From positions 248,001-312,000 of the forward strand of contig JAEZST010000022.1 of NCBI GenBank assembly GCA_023443865.1: DNA of 64,000 nt, written 5' to 3'. A program made the translations under genes and the position numbers. The notes under the pieces are model-generated. The model was not told the DNA's origin. It made no database searches and saw only the letters and a list, made by a program, of their open reading frames with translations. The stretch comes from Spirochaetota bacterium (GTDB lineage Bacteria > Spirochaetota > Spirochaetia > Treponematales > Treponemataceae). Position 1 is the first letter of the stretch. Every line of letters starts with the position of its first letter. Positions 15,800 through 24,335 of this stretch are shown here, in pieces.

Positions 15800-17588
15800 T
15801 ATCGCGATAGATATTTCAAAGGAAATTTCGGCAGGTTCTCGCGGCTTTTCCGTAAAAATGAAGAAGTCGGGACGGGAACGCGTGTCCATAGACATGAATA
15901 TCCCCGTTCGGGGGCACGTTCCGCGGTTTATTGACCGGGGACCGCTGGTATTGGCCTCCGTTGGCCATCTTTACGCCCGATCGGCGAATAGCTTTGACGT
16001 GGAAAAGTCCCTGTCTCTGTTGGCCGACGCGTACCTGGAGGCCGGGATCGAGGGGACGCGGAAGGCCATTGGGGGGGGAATGTTCGCCCTGTTCGTTCTG
16101 GATCGGGCACGGGGGCGAATGCACGTAATCGGGGACTTTTTGTCGTGCATGCCGATTTATTACCGGCCAATCCCCGATGGCTTCCTGCTCGGCATAAACC
16201 AGTTCGATCTATCCGACGGCATCATGCCGGGCGTCGGCGCTTGCGCCGAGTATCTTGCCTACGGATACCTGCCCTTTCATGATTCTTTGTTTCCCGAAAC
16301 GTCGCGCCTGGCCCCCGGTCAGCTCTTATCCCTGGATTTGGCAAACCCCTCCGCGGTCAGCGTGACGGGGGAAACCCTGCCCACGTACCCGGCGCTTGCC
16401 GAGCGAATCGGCGACGAGAACGAGGCGGTGGATCGGATGGACGCGCTCTTCACGGCTTATTTTTCCCGTCTCGGCGACGAGCGCCTCGCGGCGGGCTTAA
16501 GCGGCGGCTATGACTCCAGGCTCATCGCGGCGTACTGCAGGGACAAACCGATATCGTTCGTTACCTTTGACAATCCGCGCACCCATGAGGCCCGGAACGC
16601 GAGGGCCGTTGCCGCGACCCTCGGCCGTCAAACCCGGGTTTTCGGAATACCCGATGACGCGCCGTCCCGGTACGCCGACGATCTCGTGTACGGCGCGAGT
16701 ACGTCGGATAGCCTGGAGAGCGGGCATATGTTCGCCAATCTCGCGGTGCTGATGGATTCCGGCCCCGAGTACCTAATCGACGGGCATATCGGGGACGTGA
16801 TATTCGGCGGGGGCTGGTACTATAAGCTCAAGAACCGGACGGAACCGCTGGGCAGGATTTTACTCGGCCTGGACGAGTACCTCGACCCTCCCCAAGGCGA
16901 CGAGACCTATCTCCGGCGGCTGAAAACGGGGTACGGCCGAAGGATTCGCGGCCTCGGCGGGAACCTCGATTCGGTCGTTGATACCGAGTCGGACGCGGGA
17001 TTACGCGGGATGATCGCCACGGTTCGGCCCCACTGCGAAACCGACGCCGATATTTCCGAGCTCTTGCTTCACCGTTTTCGGGGCGCGCCCCTGACGTCCG
17101 GGGGACCGGTAAGTTTCATGCGGCTGGTCCCGACGCTGTCGCCTTTTTACGACGTGGGGGTTTTCGAAGCCTGTATGGGGCTGTCAAAGAAATTACGCGC
17201 GGGCGACCGCGTGTACAACGCCTTTTACCGCCGACGGTTCCCGGAGTTGGCGAGGCTTCCCAAAGAAAACACCGGCGGCAACGCCACCCAAAGCGTAACC
17301 GCCTACCGGCTCACCCATTTGACGACCTCCGGCGCGCGAAAGCTCGTTTCCCGCCTGCCCCGGTGGATGAAATCCGGCGGGGCTGCCGGCGGAAACCTCG
17401 ACGGCTTTCAAAGGAGCTATCTCGCGAACGGGGATAACCTTTCCTTTTTCGGGGAAGTGAATCGGAGGAACCGCGATCGCCTGGCCGCGATCGGCATTCC
17501 CCCGGCGACCGAAACGGAAATTTCCGATGCCCCCATCCTGGCATTGCGCCGGGTTTCTCTCGGCTTATTATTGGAAGGAAGACCATGA
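15792..17588 (+). CDS. Asparagine-synthase-like protein without the glutaminase cysteine
   Basis: 598 aa. The C-terminal half has the ATP-pyrophosphatase loop LSGGYDSR (236-243) and the asparagine-synthase fold (FDNPRTHEARNARAVAATLG, DGHIGDVIFGGG). The N-terminal half resembles an Ntn glutaminase domain (GGGMFALFVLDRARGRMHVIGD, PIYYRPIPDGFLLG) but the protein begins MHNIAI and has no N-terminal Cys, so it should not hydrolyse glutamine. Such homologues are frequent in polysaccharide loci and may activate a carboxylate for amide or ester transfer. Overlaps both neighbours (8 bp upstream, ATGA downstream), so it is coupled to GT4 and the WecG-type enzyme. Confidence 0.78.
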   Translation: MHNIAIDISKEISAGSRGFSVKMKKSGRERVSIDMNIPVRGHVPRFIDRGPLVLASVGHLYARSANSFDVEKSLSLLADAYLEAGIEGTRKAIGGGMFALFVLDRARGRMHVIGDFLSCMPIYYRPIPDGFLLGINQFDLSDGIMPGVGACAEYLAYGYLPFHDSLFPETSRLAPGQLLSLDLANPSAVSVTGETLPTYPALAERIGDENEAVDRMDALFTAYFSRLGDERLAAGLSGGYDSRLIAAYCRDKPISFVTFDNPRTHEARNARAVAATLGRQTRVFGIPDDAPSRYADDLVYGASTSDSLESGHMFANLAVLMDSGPEYLIDGHIGDVIFGGGWYYKLKNRTEPLGRILLGLDEYLDPPQGDETYLRRLKTGYGRRIRGLGGNLDSVVDTESDAGLRGMIATVRPHCETDADISELLLHRFRGAPLTSGGPVSFMRLVPTLSPFYDVGVFEACMGLSKKLRAGDRVYNAFYRRRFPELARLPKENTGGNATQSVTAYRLTHLTTSGARKLVSRLPRWMKSGGAAGGNLDGFQRSYLANGDNLSFFGEVNRRNRDRLAAIGIPPATETEISDAPILALRRVSLGLLLEGRP

Positions 17589-18376
17589 CGAAACTGAAAT
17601 TCGGATCCATTCACGCGGATAGCCTTACGATGGAGGAAGCCCTCGAGCGAATAACCCTCTTGGCTTCGCAAGGGAAGGGCGGGTACGTCGTAACGCCCAA
17701 CATCGACCATATCGTGATCGCGGAGAGGAACCCGGCCCTTCGCGCCGCGTATGCCGATTCGAGCCTGTCCCTCGCGGACGGAAAGCCGCTGATTTGGATG
17801 AGCAAGATCGCGGGCATTCCCTTGCCGGAGAAAATATCCGGGTCCGATCTCGTTCGTCCCCTCCTCCGGCGGGCGGCGGAACGGTCCTTGCCCGTATACT
17901 TTCTCGGTTCCGCTCCGGGAGTGGGCCAACGCGCCGCGGACATCCTGCGCGACGAGATTCCCGGCCTTACCGTCGTCGGGGTCGATTCCCCGCCGCTCGG
18001 GTTCGAGGCCGACGCAGAGACTGAAAACGAAATTTACGCCAGGATGCTCAGCGCCGGGCCCGCGCTCGCGTTGATCGCCCTGGGAGCGCCCAAGCAGGAG
18101 CTCTTGATGCATCGCTGGCGCTCGAGAGGATGCCCCGTCGTCATGCTCGGCATCGGCGCGAGCCTCGACTTTATCGCCGGCGCCGTGAAACGCTCCCCGC
18201 GCTGGATGTCCGATATCGGATTGGAGTGGCTGTACCGCCTGTCGCAGGACCCGAAACGGCTCGCGAAGAGATATCTGGTGCAAGACCTTGGCATTATCCC
18301 CATTTTCGCGCGGATGATGTCGGTGCCGAAGCGCGACAGAAGCTTCGATATTTCCGGAACCGGAGAAACGCTATGA
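17585..18376 (+). CDS. WecG/TagA/CpsF-family glycosyltransferase
   Basis: 263 aa. Family hallmarks are VVTPNIDHIVIAERN, the catalytic-loop SLADGKPLIW, GAPKQELLMHRW, and the C-terminal GIGASLDFIAGAVKRSPRWM then GLEWLYRLSQDPKRL. Members add N-acetylmannosamine, its uronic acid or glucuronic acid to a lipid-linked acceptor. Coupled by ATGA at both ends. Confidence 0.9.
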   Translation: MTKLKFGSIHADSLTMEEALERITLLASQGKGGYVVTPNIDHIVIAERNPALRAAYADSSLSLADGKPLIWMSKIAGIPLPEKISGSDLVRPLLRRAAERSLPVYFLGSAPGVGQRAADILRDEIPGLTVVGVDSPPLGFEADAETENEIYARMLSAGPALALIALGAPKQELLMHRWRSRGCPVVMLGIGASLDFIAGAVKRSPRWMSDIGLEWLYRLSQDPKRLAKRYLVQDLGIIPIFARMMSVPKRDRSFDISGTGETL

Positions 18377-19332
18377 ACGCTGATTTTACCGGACAGCGGG
18401 TTTTGATTCTCGGCGGCGCGGGGTTTATAGGCCAACACCTGTGCAGGACCTTGCTGCTCGCGGGAGCGGACGTTCGCTGCTTTGACCGGGGGCAGCCGGG
18501 ACCGAACAGCATCGCGCGAAACGTCGGCAGGGAAGCCGAGTGGATAACGGGGGAGTTTTCGAACGCGCAGGCCTTACGCGACGCCGTCCGCGACGCGGAT
18601 TACGTGGTTCACCTTATCTCGACCACGATACCCGAAACCTCGAACCGCGACCTTCAGGCGGATCTTTCGCAAAACGTGATTTCCACGCTCAATCTGCTTG
18701 ATGCCATACGGAACACGGGCGTAAAGAAAATCATTTTCGCCTCCTCGGGCGGTACCGTATACGGCGTGCCGAAGACCATCCCGATTCCCGAGAATCATGA
18801 CTTGAACCCGATTTGCGGGTACGGCATCCATAAGCTTTCCATCGAAAAATACCTCTTCCTGTACCAGTATAATTTCGGCATCGATTACTGCGCGCTGCGG
18901 CTCGCGAATCCCTACGGGGTCGCCCAAATTTCGGACCGAAGCCAGGGCGCGATCGGGCGCTTCGTGTACAAGGCCGTCATGGGCGAGGGGATAGAAATAT
19001 GGGGAGACGGCAGCGTGATTCGCGATTACCTGTGCGTCGAAGACATCGTTGACGCCTTTTTGCTCGCCATGCGCTATGAAGGGTCAGAGAGGGTCTTCAA
19101 CGTGGGTTCGGGTAACGGACACTCGCTGACGGACATCCTCGGCTCGATAGAAACCTCCTTGGGCCATTCCTTGCGGGTGGACTTCCTTCCGGCCCGCCAC
19201 GTAGACGTTCCCTTAAACGTGCTCGACGTATCGCGCATCAAGCGTGAAATGGGCTGGTCCGCGAAGATCGACCTGCCTTCCGGGATCGGCAGGATGGTAG
19301 CCTATGGCCTCGAGATGAGGAATTCCCTATGA
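18373..19332 (+). CDS. NAD-dependent sugar epimerase/dehydratase (extended SDR)
   Basis: 319 aa from the ATG at 18373, which overlaps the previous stop (ATGA). The longer in-frame start at 18130 would overlap that gene by 250 bp and is not credible. NAD-binding VLILGGAGFIGQHLC (residues 10-24), ASSGGTVYG, and the catalytic YGIHK (Tyr-x-x-x-Lys). Likely interconverts or dehydrates a nucleotide sugar for the neighbouring transferases; the exact substrate is not clear. Confidence 0.87.
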   Translation: MNADFTGQRVLILGGAGFIGQHLCRTLLLAGADVRCFDRGQPGPNSIARNVGREAEWITGEFSNAQALRDAVRDADYVVHLISTTIPETSNRDLQADLSQNVISTLNLLDAIRNTGVKKIIFASSGGTVYGVPKTIPIPENHDLNPICGYGIHKLSIEKYLFLYQYNFGIDYCALRLANPYGVAQISDRSQGAIGRFVYKAVMGEGIEIWGDGSVIRDYLCVEDIVDAFLLAMRYEGSERVFNVGSGNGHSLTDILGSIETSLGHSLRVDFLPARHVDVPLNVLDVSRIKREMGWSAKIDLPSGIGRMVAYGLEMRNSL

Positions 19333-20273
19333 ACAGCCGCGTATGCGCCGTAGTGGTGAATTATAAGACCGCGGAAATGACGCGCGACTGCGTCGCGTCG
19401 CTGGCGGCGCAACTCGACGCCGATCTGGACCGCATCGTCGTGGTCGATAACGATTCCGGAGGGGAAGAGGTTCGCCGGCTTGAGCGGGCCCTTCGCCCGC
19501 TTTCCCTCGGACGCCTCGTGTCGATCCTTCCGCTGCCCTGCAACGACGGTTTTTCCGCCGGCAACAACGCCGGAATCCGGTCTTGCGAGGCCGAGTATTA
19601 TTTGCTCACGAATTCCGATACCCTTTTTCGGGACGGAGCGGTGAAGGCCCTCTTGGCGGGCGCCTTGGCCCACCCCGACGCGGGAATAGTAAGCCCGCGC
19701 CTCGAATGGCCCGACCGCGTCCCCCAAGTCTCCTGCTTCCGCTTTCATCGCCCTCCCTCGGAAACCATCCATTCAGCGAATTCCGGCCCCGTGACGCGGT
19801 TATTGAGGAATTACGAGATTCCCCTTCAGCCGGTTGAGGCGATCTCCTTTCCGCAATGGACGAGCTTTGCCTGCGTCCTCATTCGAAAGGCGGTATTCGA
19901 CGCGATCGGGTATCTTGACGACGGGTTTTTCATGTATTACGAGGACGAGGATTTTTGCCGCCGCGCGCGCGGCGCGGGCTTCGATATCGTCAATTGGCCC
20001 GAGGCGAAGGTTGTCCACCTTCAGGGTAAAAGCTCCGACGTCGACGCCCGCGCCCTCGCGAAGAAAGCCTTGCCGGATTACGTTTACCATGCGCGGTCCC
20101 GGTATTACCGAAAGCACTTTGGCTACGCCGGTTGGCTATTCGCGAATCTGTGCTGGCTGTTCGGCCGCTTGCTTTCCCTTACGCGGCAAGGCGTAAGCCG
20201 GTTTCCCCAGCCGGTGGCGAAGGGCGAATACGTGGGAATATGGAAAACGAAAACCGCGACCCGTCGCGGATAA
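19329..20273 (+). CDS. Family 2 glycosyltransferase (rhamnosyltransferase-like)
   Basis: 314 aa GT-A enzyme. VVVNYKTAEMTRDCVASL, VVVDNDSGG, FSAGNNAGIRSCEAEYYLLTNSD with the Asp for metal, and MYYEDEDFCRRARGAGFDIV. C-terminal part near 270-290 is hydrophobic. Last gene of the ATGA-coupled run; the beta-helix lipoprotein follows after 12 bp. Confidence 0.88.
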   Translation: MNSRVCAVVVNYKTAEMTRDCVASLAAQLDADLDRIVVVDNDSGGEEVRRLERALRPLSLGRLVSILPLPCNDGFSAGNNAGIRSCEAEYYLLTNSDTLFRDGAVKALLAGALAHPDAGIVSPRLEWPDRVPQVSCFRFHRPPSETIHSANSGPVTRLLRNYEIPLQPVEAISFPQWTSFACVLIRKAVFDAIGYLDDGFFMYYEDEDFCRRARGAGFDIVNWPEAKVVHLQGKSSDVDARALAKKALPDYVYHARSRYYRKHFGYAGWLFANLCWLFGRLLSLTRQGVSRFPQPVAKGEYVGIWKTKTATRRG

Positions 20274-20285
20274 TGTGGAGCCGTT

Positions 20286-22364
20286 ATGAGAAAAAAGTCG
20301 CTGTCTATATATGCGGGGGCCGTTATCCTGAGCCTCCTTTTGCTTCCCTCCTGCACGATACGCCTGTTCAACGCGGAAGGCGAAACGCCGGAAATCGTCG
20401 ATAAAACGCCGCGGATTGAGCTATTCTCCTTCGGGCTTCCCGGCGAGCGGGTGATCATTAACGATTCCGCCGGAACGATCGAGGTATCGCTTTTGGATAC
20501 CGTCTTGCTTACACAAACGCCGACCATCCTGCATACGGGCGACGGGATAGACCCCGAAGCGGGAGAAGAGCAGGATTTCTCCGAGCCCGTCGCCTATCGG
20601 GTATGGAAGGACTCGGGGGAGGAGCGATCCTATACCGTATCGGTAAGCACCTACAGCCTGGCCAATCCCGGTTCCGTTATCCTCACCGCGAGCAGGACAA
20701 CTGGCGTGGGGCCGTTGAGCGTGTTCTTCAGCGCCTCGTTTTCGGATTCCGACGATCCGGCGATATGGTTCCATGAATACGAGTTTGAATGGGATTTTGG
20801 CGATTCCTCGGGCGAAACGTGGGCTACCACGGGCCTCTCGAAAAACGAGGCCACGGGCCCCGTCGCCGGCCACGTTTACGAAAGCCCGGGATTCTTTACC
20901 GTGAACCTCACGGTGAGGCAGGGCGGTACGACCATCGATACCGCATCGGTTAACGTAACGGTGGATGACCCCGACACGACCTATTCCGGATCGAAAACGG
21001 TATGCGTGTCGCCTCATTCCGATTTCTCCGGGGCTCCCCCGGGAGCGCTGAAGGTCGTCACGAGCGACCTTTCCTCAATCGCCCACTACGCGACCGCCGG
21101 GAGCCGCATACTCCTGCGGCGCGGCGCCTCCTGGAGCGTTTCGGATCTCGGCGATCAATGGCCGAGCAACGGCGGGCCCGTGACTATCGGCGCCTTCGGC
21201 ACCGGGGCCCGGCCGTTTATTACGGTTACCGACGGTACCTTCCTGGACATAGCCGACAAGCGCGATTGGCGAATCATGGACCTGGAACTGCGCGACGACA
21301 CCAAATCCCATGGGGTATTCGGCGGAAATTTCGGCATGCAGCGTATCCTGTTCCTCCGCGTGAAAACCCGCGGATTCGTGGACGGTATTTCGTGGGGGCA
21401 CTGGAATAACGCGAATTACCGCGTGATCGACCAAATGGCCATCGTAGAGTGCGATATCGCCGAGGCGGAAGAGAACGTCAGTTACGTGGGAAGCGAGCGG
21501 CTGATGATCCTCGGGAGCACCTTCGCGAACGCGGCGCAAAGCCACGTGCTCCGCGTGTGGCAGGCCTATCAGGGCGTGATCAGCGGGAATATCCTGTCCG
21601 GTTCAAGCGTTTCATCAGGGAGCGGCCGCCATGCCCTCAAGCTTCACGGTCCCGGCGAGGACGAGCTCGGGGAAGAGCGGAACACGGATCATCTCGCCCA
21701 TCGCACGGAATACGTGGTCGTTTCCGATAACCTATTCGGTTCGTCGGGGCCGTGGCCGGTCAATATCGCCCCCCAAAACGCCGCGGCCGACGAGCGCCTC
21801 TCTCATATCGTTTTCGAGCGCAATCGCTATTTCGCGGATTTCGGCGAGCCTAACGGCGCGGAACAGCTGATTGGGCTCCGCATTGCCGCGAGTTACGTAA
21901 CCGTCCGGAATAACGTGATAGACGGCAGCGGCTGGGGCGAGTATTTTACCGGCATTGAGGTTACCCGCGACGGGGGGGCTATACCCGATCCCGTCAACGT
22001 CGCCCTCTATAACAATACGATCTATAAGTCCGGCAATAAAGAAGGTGAGGAATGGTTCGGTATCAGGATAAAGTCCGACGTACGCTCCTCAATCGTTAAA
22101 AACAATCTGGTCAGCTTTCCCGACTGCGGGAGACCCACGCTGTTGAAAGATTCAGGACAATACCGGTCTTCGGGGGGGAATCTCTTCGCCCCGGACGCAG
22201 CGTTCGCGAACGCCGGCGCCGCTACGCCCCTCGATCGCGATTTCGCGCTCCGTGCCGGCTCAGCGGGGATAGACGAAGGCGTGGAGGTTCCCGTGTACGA
22301 CGATATGAACGGCAATGCGCGCCCCCAGGGTAACGGGTATGACGTCGGGGCGGGGGAGCGGTAG
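20286..22364 (+). CDS. Lipoprotein with PKD domain and parallel beta-helix (lyase/epimerase-like)
   Basis: 692 aa. Lipobox LLPSC (Cys23). Residues 35-120 resemble a DUF5018-like sandwich (DFSEPVAYRVWKDSGEERSYTVSV). Residues 125-220 are a PKD domain (FEWDFGDSSGETW, GHVYESPGFFTVNLTV). The rest is a right-handed beta-helix with repeated short strands (VIDQMAIVECDI, YVVVSDNLFG, VTVRNNVIDGSGWG, VALYNNTIYKSG), the fold of polysaccharide lyases and C5-epimerases. It shares long blocks with the proteins at 22365 and 39259. Likely acts on the secreted polysaccharide at the cell surface (inference). Confidence 0.78.
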   Translation: MRKKSLSIYAGAVILSLLLLPSCTIRLFNAEGETPEIVDKTPRIELFSFGLPGERVIINDSAGTIEVSLLDTVLLTQTPTILHTGDGIDPEAGEEQDFSEPVAYRVWKDSGEERSYTVSVSTYSLANPGSVILTASRTTGVGPLSVFFSASFSDSDDPAIWFHEYEFEWDFGDSSGETWATTGLSKNEATGPVAGHVYESPGFFTVNLTVRQGGTTIDTASVNVTVDDPDTTYSGSKTVCVSPHSDFSGAPPGALKVVTSDLSSIAHYATAGSRILLRRGASWSVSDLGDQWPSNGGPVTIGAFGTGARPFITVTDGTFLDIADKRDWRIMDLELRDDTKSHGVFGGNFGMQRILFLRVKTRGFVDGISWGHWNNANYRVIDQMAIVECDIAEAEENVSYVGSERLMILGSTFANAAQSHVLRVWQAYQGVISGNILSGSSVSSGSGRHALKLHGPGEDELGEERNTDHLAHRTEYVVVSDNLFGSSGPWPVNIAPQNAAADERLSHIVFERNRYFADFGEPNGAEQLIGLRIAASYVTVRNNVIDGSGWGEYFTGIEVTRDGGAIPDPVNVALYNNTIYKSGNKEGEEWFGIRIKSDVRSSIVKNNLVSFPDCGRPTLLKDSGQYRSSGGNLFAPDAAFANAGAATPLDRDFALRAGSAGIDEGVEVPVYDDMNGNARPQGNGYDVGAGER

Positions 22365-24200
22365 ATGAGAGATATACGATTCGCTTCGAAAGGGCGCTAT
22401 CTCGCCCTCGCGCTTTTTTTCCTCTCCGTAGGGGCTGTATATCCCCTTGCTGCGCAGGAGAGCTCTTTCGTGCCGATGGCCAGCGTAACCTCCGGTCCGG
22501 CGCCACTGTACGTTCATTTTATCGCCGGCCGTCCGGACGGCGAAATGGACGCCGCGGGGTTCCACGAGAACGATTATTCGTGGGACTTCGGCGATCCCGC
22601 AAGCGGTTCCTGGGGCCTTACCCAGCGCGACAAGAATACGGCGAAGGGCGCCGTCGCGGCGCACGTTTTCGAGTCGCCGGGAACGTATACGGTTTCTTTG
22701 CGGGTCCTCGACGGCGCGGGGAAAGCCCAATCCGCGAATCTTACCGTTACGGTAACGAGCGCGGAGTCAGCGTACGGGGGCATGCGGACGATTTGCGTTT
22801 CCGATACCGACGACTTCGACGGGGCCCCGATGGATGCCCGATGGATTTCGACTTCGGACTTGAGAAACGTCGCCCGCTTGGCCGTTCCCGGTACCAGAAT
22901 CCTTTTTCGCCGGGGCGGAACCTGGACGACTGAGGGTTTGGACTGGCCGAACGGTGCGGGACCGGTGACTATAGGCGCCTTCGGTCCCGCGGAGGGAATC
23001 GACGAGCTCGGCATCGCGAAAAACGCCCCGGTAATCGTGCTCGGATCCGGAAATTTCCTTCCCCTCGATTACAAGCAAAATTGGACCGTCATGGATCTTC
23101 ATTTCCGTTCGGACCGCGCGGGCGACGGCGGGGAAACCGGGGTATTCGGCGGGGCGATGGATTTTCGCCGGATGCTTTTCCTCCGGTTGAAGATTGAGGG
23201 TTTCGGCGTCGCTATCGGATGGGCTTTCTGGAACGTGAAAAGCCTGGCCCAAATCGATCAGATGGCGGTCGTTTCCTGCGACTTGCGCGACGCCCAATCC
23301 AACGTCATGTACGTCGGCGGCGAGCGGCTTGCCCTGCTCGGGAATCGCCTGGCCGACGCGCGGGACTCCCACGTCCTCAGGGTATGGCAGGCCTGGCGTT
23401 CCGTGATCAGCGATAACGTCATTACCGGCTCAAGCCTTTCCAACGAGGCGGGGCGCCATGCCCTCAAATTGCACGGACCGGGGGAGGGCGAACTCGGCCC
23501 GCGCGAAAATAGCGGGAAACTCGCGCGCCGCACCGGGTTCACCATCGTTTCGGACAACGTTTTCGGCGGTTCCGGTCCCTGGCCGGTGAATATCGCCCCG
23601 CAGAACGGCGCCTCGGACGAAAGGATCTCCGATATCGTCTTCGAGCGGAACCTCTATCGGGCGACTCTCGGATCCCTGAACGCCACGCCCGTCCAGGTCG
23701 CGCTCCGAATCAGCGCCCGCAACGTAACGGTGCGGAACAATATCCTGGACGGAAGCGGGTGGGGAAAATACTTTACCGGGATCGTAATCGAGCGGACCGG
23801 GTCCGAACCGGTTCCCGATAACCTGAGAATATTCAACAACACGATCGTTAAGTCCGGCAATAATTTCAGCGAAAAATGGATCGGCGTCAGTATCGCCGAG
23901 ACGGTGAAGTCCGCCCGGGTATCGAATAATCTCGTGTTTTTCCCCGATGCCCTGGGGCCGGTTGTCGCCGTGCAACGCGCAAGCTCCCCCGAATTCGGGT
24001 CACAGAACGTATTGCTCAGGTCTTCGGCGTTTCAGTCACCGTACGCGCAGAATAATGCCTATCGGGGCGTATCGCTCAATTCCATTGCCTCCGTAAAGGA
24101 CGCAGGCGTTCCCGTTCTCGTCTACGACGATTATTACGGCAATGCCCGAATGGACGGAAAGCCGGATGTGGGTTCCTATGAACAAAGCGCTAAGAAATAG
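22365..24200 (+). CDS. Secreted PKD plus beta-helix protein, tandem paralogue
   Basis: 611 aa, starting one base after the previous stop with GGGGGAG just upstream. It has a Sec-type signal (ALALFFLSVGAVYPLAAQ) and no lipobox, so unlike its neighbours it may be released or periplasmic. A PKD domain (YSWDFGDPASGSW, AHVFESPGTYTVSLRV) is followed by the beta-helix. Conserved blocks with 20286 include SDNVFGGSGPWPVNIAPQN, VTVRNNILDGSGWGKYFTGI and FNNTIVKSGNN. The adjacency and shared blocks show a tandem duplication with divergence in membrane attachment. Confidence 0.78.
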   Translation: MRDIRFASKGRYLALALFFLSVGAVYPLAAQESSFVPMASVTSGPAPLYVHFIAGRPDGEMDAAGFHENDYSWDFGDPASGSWGLTQRDKNTAKGAVAAHVFESPGTYTVSLRVLDGAGKAQSANLTVTVTSAESAYGGMRTICVSDTDDFDGAPMDARWISTSDLRNVARLAVPGTRILFRRGGTWTTEGLDWPNGAGPVTIGAFGPAEGIDELGIAKNAPVIVLGSGNFLPLDYKQNWTVMDLHFRSDRAGDGGETGVFGGAMDFRRMLFLRLKIEGFGVAIGWAFWNVKSLAQIDQMAVVSCDLRDAQSNVMYVGGERLALLGNRLADARDSHVLRVWQAWRSVISDNVITGSSLSNEAGRHALKLHGPGEGELGPRENSGKLARRTGFTIVSDNVFGGSGPWPVNIAPQNGASDERISDIVFERNLYRATLGSLNATPVQVALRISARNVTVRNNILDGSGWGKYFTGIVIERTGSEPVPDNLRIFNNTIVKSGNNFSEKWIGVSIAETVKSARVSNNLVFFPDALGPVVAVQRASSPEFGSQNVLLRSSAFQSPYAQNNAYRGVSLNSIASVKDAGVPVLVYDDYYGNARMDGKPDVGSYEQSAKK

Positions 24201-24335
24201 AAGAAATAACGCCAATTCATTTATTTTTTTTATACATGTGATAAAATGGAGTTTTAGAGTACTTGGTAAAAAAGATAGTATTGCACACTCAGCATTAATA
24301 ACATCCCAAATGCCAGGTCTTTAGGGGAGTTCATA
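24201..24335 (+). promoter_or_regulatory. AT-rich gap, probable promoter of the InlB-repeat gene
   Basis: 135 bp, far richer in A and T than its surroundings (ATTTATTTTTTTTATACATGTGATAAAATGG in part). TGTGATAAAAT resembles an extended -10. GGGGAG precedes the ATG at 24336. No clear -35. Confidence 0.35.

Noticed and set aside
4591..17588. A lasso-peptide cluster (PqqD-like protein, HprK-like protein, nucleotidyltransferase and asparagine-synthase homologue)
   Set aside because: There is no B2 transglutaminase-type protease, the precursor lacks the leader Thr and Gly/Asp ring pattern, and the asparagine-synthase homologue is coupled to glycosyltransferases 5 kb away. A radical SAM route fits better.
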